A DNA stretch of 43,474 nt from Bacteroidales bacterium (lineage in GTDB: Bacteria > Bacteroidota > Bacteroidia > Bacteroidales > VadinHA17), in assembly GCA_003141715.1 (NCBI GenBank), contig PLNF01000037.1, positions 1 through 43,474 of the forward strand. The letters run 5' to 3'. Of this stretch, positions 39,877-43,474 are shown piece by piece. Numbering within the stretch: the stretch's first letter is position 1; each line of letters begins with the position of its first letter. The notes under the pieces were generated by a model. That model had not been told where the DNA came from. It saw only the letters and a list, made by a program, of their open reading frames with translations, and searched no databases. The position numbers and the translations under genes are program-made.

Positions 39877-42800
39877 TTAATATTTGTTTTTAATTGCATT
39901 ACGAAAATCCTCTGATGTTACAACTCTCGTGTTATATTCCTGAATGAATTTCTGAAGATCAGGATCTTTTGGATAAGAGTCATTCACAGACGGAGGATAA
40001 CTTTTCATTCCATGGAAAGGAAGCGGTAAAACAGTGCTTCCAAGAGCCGTGTTTATATCGCCATCCTTTACCCAGCCTACGCTGTGGATAAGGAAATCTC
40101 TTTTCCATCCCTTTTTTAATTCCGGTAATACTTTAGAATCAAACTCAATGGATGTTTCATCACCTGCATTTGAAATAATATATTTGTTATCCGATTCAGT
40201 AAGGAGAGGCAAGACATCACCGTAACGTGTATAATTTCCGGACAAATCGCGCCATTTCTTACTTTTATCAACGTTGGAATAATCAAACCAGTGAGGTCCA
40301 TACCGGCCGCCTTTTCTGAAGCTGTGCGAGAATCCCCTGTAGTGCAGGTCAGCAGAAACCGGACTAAGTACAGTTGAGATTAGAGGAGCGTGTGAACTAT
40401 TATCTGAAAAGAAGATATAATCCCAGTAAATCTCCATATTTGTCCTGATCCTTATCCTATGATCACCTGACAGGAATTTGCCTGTCAGATCGGCAATTAC
40501 AGTCTTATCCTTTCCCATTGGAAATCCCAGGTTCTCAATTACCGTTTCCCATTCACCTTTCCTGTTCATTACCTGAACATAAGGACGAATAACTTTCAGA
40601 CTGTCTGATTGTGAGATAGCTACATTAATGCTGGCATCGGTAGGAAATATCCATCCATTGAGAAAAAGTAACAGATTTTTGCTATTCCCGACTTCTCCCG
40701 GATCGAGGATCAGGTCGTGCATTTCTGTTACTCCCTGGTATTTCCCGGGATTAAAATCAGAGAGATACTTGTCGTCTTTTGCGGCAATAAAAGAAAGAAC
40801 ATCATTACCATGTGAATCTTTAGCTGAAACCGGGATATGCTTCTCTTTAACCTGGAATTGTTTGTCCCCCGGAAAAGGAGGGGGAGAAAACTGTTCCGGA
40901 ACAAAAACATCAACTGAATCGGGGTGATCAACAGCAACAAGTTCTACCTTGTCGTAGTACATCGTTTCCCATAATTCTGATGTAAGTTGAATAGAATATA
41001 ATCCATTCTTCGGTTTTAATAAATCACCCGGGATTTTCAGGTAGTCATCAGATGCATCCGGGAATGCGTATGCTGTGTTTCCTCCCATAATACCAAGAGG
41101 CATACCGAGTGCACTTCTCCACATAACATCCTTTACAAATACAAATTCAGTGCCATCCCAGGTGAAGAGAAACGGACATGATCCTTTCAGTGTCTGTGCC
41201 TCAATCAGCGCCTGATCGGTACCCGGTGAAAATATATTCTGTGGCACACCGTTTGTCCAGGTGATTCTTATTACATCCGCTTTTGAGCGGTTTCCCAGCC
41301 CGAAATGAACGGTTGGATCAGTCACAACCATGGATTGGTAAAGATCGCCCGCTCTCATTTCAACTTTTGCTCCGATCCCGAAATGATTATTCTTGGCACT
41401 TCCGGCTCTCAGCCCTACAAGTTTCATCGTTACATAATGGTTATTGTTGCCACGATCATTTCGTAAAAGAGTAACACCACCATTTAAACCGGCTATCAAC
41501 ACATCCAGATCACCGTCATCATTGTAATCGAATAAAGTAATCTGACTTCCTGATCTGGGTTCTTCCGGCAAAAGTCTGGATACATCTTCAAAATTACCTT
41601 TGCCGTCATTATGATAAAGAAACACACCGCGTCCGCCTTTCTCTTCTGATTCGCCTGCAATTATAAGATCCTGAAATCCGTCATTGTCAAAATCAAAGAA
41701 TTTAGCATCGTAAGCTTTAACATGCTTCATTGCAGCGAACATCTCCTTTGAGTTTTTTACCGGTTCAAAACTGCCATTGCCCTTATTGCGGAGTAGTTCT
41801 TGTTCTCCTCCGTTAATCGATGTAATGAAGAGGTCAAGAAATCCGTCATTATTGTAATCTCCAACAGCTACAGCGCCTGATCCTCCGTTACTTATAAGTC
41901 CGGATGCATCGGTAACATCTTTAAAAAATCCCTGTCGCTGATTTGAAAATAATTTATTGCCGTCATTCTCACTCACAACAAAAATATCAATGTCTCCATC
42001 GTCATCAAAATCTCCAAAAGCAGCTTCACGGCTATTTGAATTTTTACACGACAACCCCATTTTTTCAGCCATCTCCTGAAAAGTGCCATCACCATTATTC
42101 CGGAACATCAGATTTGAATTTGATCTTGTTTCATATAAGTCAAGATCTCCGTCATGATCCATATCGAAGAATAATGCCTTATTTCCTCCTGTTTTGCTTC
42201 CAATCTGTGCTTTGTCAGTGACATCTTCAAAAACTCCTTTTCCGGCATTTCTGTAAAGTATATCACCTCCTTCTTTCACAATATAGAGGTCGAGAAAACC
42301 ATCGTTGTCATAATCGGCAAATGCAGCCGAAGATTCCTTCCCTGAATGTTTCAGCCCGGCTTCTTCGGAAACATCTTTAAACCTGCCCATATCATTATTA
42401 AAGAGCCAATGCTTGTAGGTCGAAGATGCCTGATCATAGCTCCCAACGTAGAGATCCACATCTCCATCGCTATCATAATCAGCTGCTTCCACATGAGTTG
42501 AATACTTGAATTCAGGATTCTTGCCTTCAGTATTAACCGGAACAACATTCAAACCCGCAGATGCTGTAGCATCGGTGAATTTGATTACATCGAGGATTGA
42601 TTTATTTTCACCTGTCAGAGAAGTGGGCTGCTGATCATAAGTAATCAGCGGAAAACCGATCAACGACCCGCCTGGTCCTTTTAGCTCCATAATACCTGCC
42701 TGGTATGGTGAAGTAACCTTCAGATAATTATGAAAAATAGTAAATTGTATAATCGCATTTTCCTTATCCGGTTTTTTTAGTAATGAGAGGGTTTTATTGT

Positions 42801-43443
42801 AATAATCAACGGCTTCCTTTGGAAACTCAGGGAATTGTTTATGAATTATTTCCAATTGTTCCGTAGCTTTATCGTTCTCTCCGTTACGGATGTATATATC
42901 GGTAAGACTAAGTTGCGGAACAAGATTATCCGGAGCTTTTTCAACCAGCTGAAGCAGGAAATTCTTTCGCTGTTGTTGGGATTCCTCATCTGTTGCTGCA
43001 GAATATAACTCAGTAAGATCATATAGTATTTTAACGTGGTCAGGAGCAAATTTAAGAGCCTCTTTAAGTTCAGAAATAGCCTTTTCACGTTCATCATTCA
43101 TCTGGTAAACTGTTGCCAGTAACAACCTTATATCCGGATCTTTAGGATCAATTTTAATAGCTTCAAACAACTGTTTTTTTGCCTCTGGATATTTACCCAT
43201 TCTTAAATATGCCAATCCCAGGTTTGCATATCCAAGTTTTTCATGGGGTGCAAGTTTGATAAACTTTAAAAATTCTTTTTCGGCTTCATCAAGTTTAAAC
43301 TCTTCAAGATACGCAAGACCCATAGTTAGAGTCGTCATTAATTCAACTGATTTTTGTTTGCTCTCTTTTGCACTTTCCCTGCAGCTGAATAGAAAAGAGG
43401 AGCAAAGGATTAATAATAATAATAGAATGTTATATTTTTTCAT
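39877..43443 (-). CDS. Lipoprotein with TPR, FG-GAP and reduced UnbV domains
   Basis: A 1188-residue protein. Lipobox LFSC (Cys21). At least three TPRs lie in residues 35-145 (MGLAYLEEFKLDEAEKEFLK, YANLGLAYLRMGKYPEAKKQ, LLLATVYQMNDEREKAISEL), with further helical repeats to about 220. Seven FG-GAP repeats with DxDxDG loops follow (DYDSDGDVDLY to DYNDDGDLDVL). A shortened UnbV segment (IGAKVEMRAGDLYQSMVVTDPTVHFGLG) lacks the middle part present in the neighbour. The last 430 residues (from GSCPFLFTWDGTEFVFVKDVMW) form a beta-rich region often found in such TPR/CRTAC1 proteins, without known function. It is upstream of, and probably cotranscribed with, the smaller FG-GAP gene. Confidence 0.85.
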   Translation of the reverse strand: MKKYNILLLLLILCSSFLFSCRESAKESKQKSVELMTTLTMGLAYLEEFKLDEAEKEFLKFIKLAPHEKLGYANLGLAYLRMGKYPEAKKQLFEAIKIDPKDPDIRLLLATVYQMNDEREKAISELKEALKFAPDHVKILYDLTELYSAATDEESQQQRKNFLLQLVEKAPDNLVPQLSLTDIYIRNGENDKATEQLEIIHKQFPEFPKEAVDYYNKTLSLLKKPDKENAIIQFTIFHNYLKVTSPYQAGIMELKGPGGSLIGFPLITYDQQPTSLTGENKSILDVIKFTDATASAGLNVVPVNTEGKNPEFKYSTHVEAADYDSDGDVDLYVGSYDQASSTYKHWLFNNDMGRFKDVSEEAGLKHSGKESSAAFADYDNDGFLDLYIVKEGGDILYRNAGKGVFEDVTDKAQIGSKTGGNKALFFDMDHDGDLDLYETRSNSNLMFRNNGDGTFQEMAEKMGLSCKNSNSREAAFGDFDDDGDIDIFVVSENDGNKLFSNQRQGFFKDVTDASGLISNGGSGAVAVGDYNNDGFLDLFITSINGGEQELLRNKGNGSFEPVKNSKEMFAAMKHVKAYDAKFFDFDNDGFQDLIIAGESEEKGGRGVFLYHNDGKGNFEDVSRLLPEEPRSGSQITLFDYNDDGDLDVLIAGLNGGVTLLRNDRGNNNHYVTMKLVGLRAGSAKNNHFGIGAKVEMRAGDLYQSMVVTDPTVHFGLGNRSKADVIRITWTNGVPQNIFSPGTDQALIEAQTLKGSCPFLFTWDGTEFVFVKDVMWRSALGMPLGIMGGNTAYAFPDASDDYLKIPGDLLKPKNGLYSIQLTSELWETMYYDKVELVAVDHPDSVDVFVPEQFSPPPFPGDKQFQVKEKHIPVSAKDSHGNDVLSFIAAKDDKYLSDFNPGKYQGVTEMHDLILDPGEVGNSKNLLLFLNGWIFPTDASINVAISQSDSLKVIRPYVQVMNRKGEWETVIENLGFPMGKDKTVIADLTGKFLSGDHRIRIRTNMEIYWDYIFFSDNSSHAPLISTVLSPVSADLHYRGFSHSFRKGGRYGPHWFDYSNVDKSKKWRDLSGNYTRYGDVLPLLTESDNKYIISNAGDETSIEFDSKVLPELKKGWKRDFLIHSVGWVKDGDINTALGSTVLPLPFHGMKSYPPSVNDSYPKDPDLQKFIQEYNTRVVTSEDFRNAIKNKY

Positions 43444-43474
43444 TATAATAAATCATTAGTGTCCATTTAAATAT

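Overview
The window looks like a chromosomal segment of a Bacteroidota bacterium, probably an environmental or anaerobic member of the Bacteroidales/Marinilabiliales side; the family is a guess. Pointers are the AT-rich sequence, gene starts without clear Shine-Dalgarno sequences, -7 elements of the form TAnnTTTG (one complete TTTG-N19-TAnnTTTG promoter), signal peptides ending in SFSQ or SAQA, a futalosine-type menaquinone gene (mqnA), a PPi-type phosphofructokinase and CRTAC1-type FG-GAP proteins.

Layout. 1-2.3 kb: oxyanion (phosphate-type) binding protein and OprP-like porin, divergent from an Rrf2 regulator with a good dyad between them. 2.4-5.0 kb: a broken PLP decarboxylase, an HD-domain protein and a small conserved HTH protein with a clear terminator. 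5.2-9.2 kb: mqnA, purB and an MsbA-like ABC exporter. 9.3-27.5 kb: a pectin/hexuronate utilisation island. A ten-gene minus-strand run (uxaC, SDR-type uxuB, PPi-PFK, HAD, LarA-like, Gfo/Idh, gnd, exuT, lacI, uxaE) faces a divergent plus-strand run (GH105, GH5 with a nonsense codon, kduI, kduD); a GH35 beta-galactosidase converges on uxaE. Together these would release unsaturated and saturated uronates from pectin, import hexuronate, and convert galacturonate through tagaturonate and fructuronate to mannonate (epimerase route), with KduI/KduD handling 5-keto-4-deoxyuronate. UxuA, KdgK and KdgA are not in the window.

27.5-34.4 kb: a membrane protein, an alpha/beta hydrolase, a YD-repeat-like lipoprotein, then a sulfur cluster: a two-domain rhodanese lipoprotein, two membrane-anchored rhodanese-like proteins that lack the catalytic Cys, and a YeeE/YedE transporter split over two genes. 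34.6-35.4 kb: truA. 35.5-37.8 kb: an overlapping pair, a radical SAM enzyme and an asparagine-synthetase-like ATP pyrophosphatase lacking the glutaminase Cys; I do not recognise this cassette. 38.0-43.4 kb: two large exported FG-GAP/UnbV proteins.

The most notable unexplained structure is in the spacers. Many intergenic gaps carry degenerate short tandem repeats with periods of 7, 8 or 10 nt. The same unit families recur at distant sites, sometimes touching or forming stop codons and one protein tail. There is also a 131-bp structured element with ACCCCCTT/AAGGGGGT ends. The best candidates for undescribed biology are the LarA-like nickel racemase homologue inside the uronate operon, the asparagine-synthetase-like/radical SAM pair, the Cys-less rhodanese/YeeE cluster, and the repeat families.
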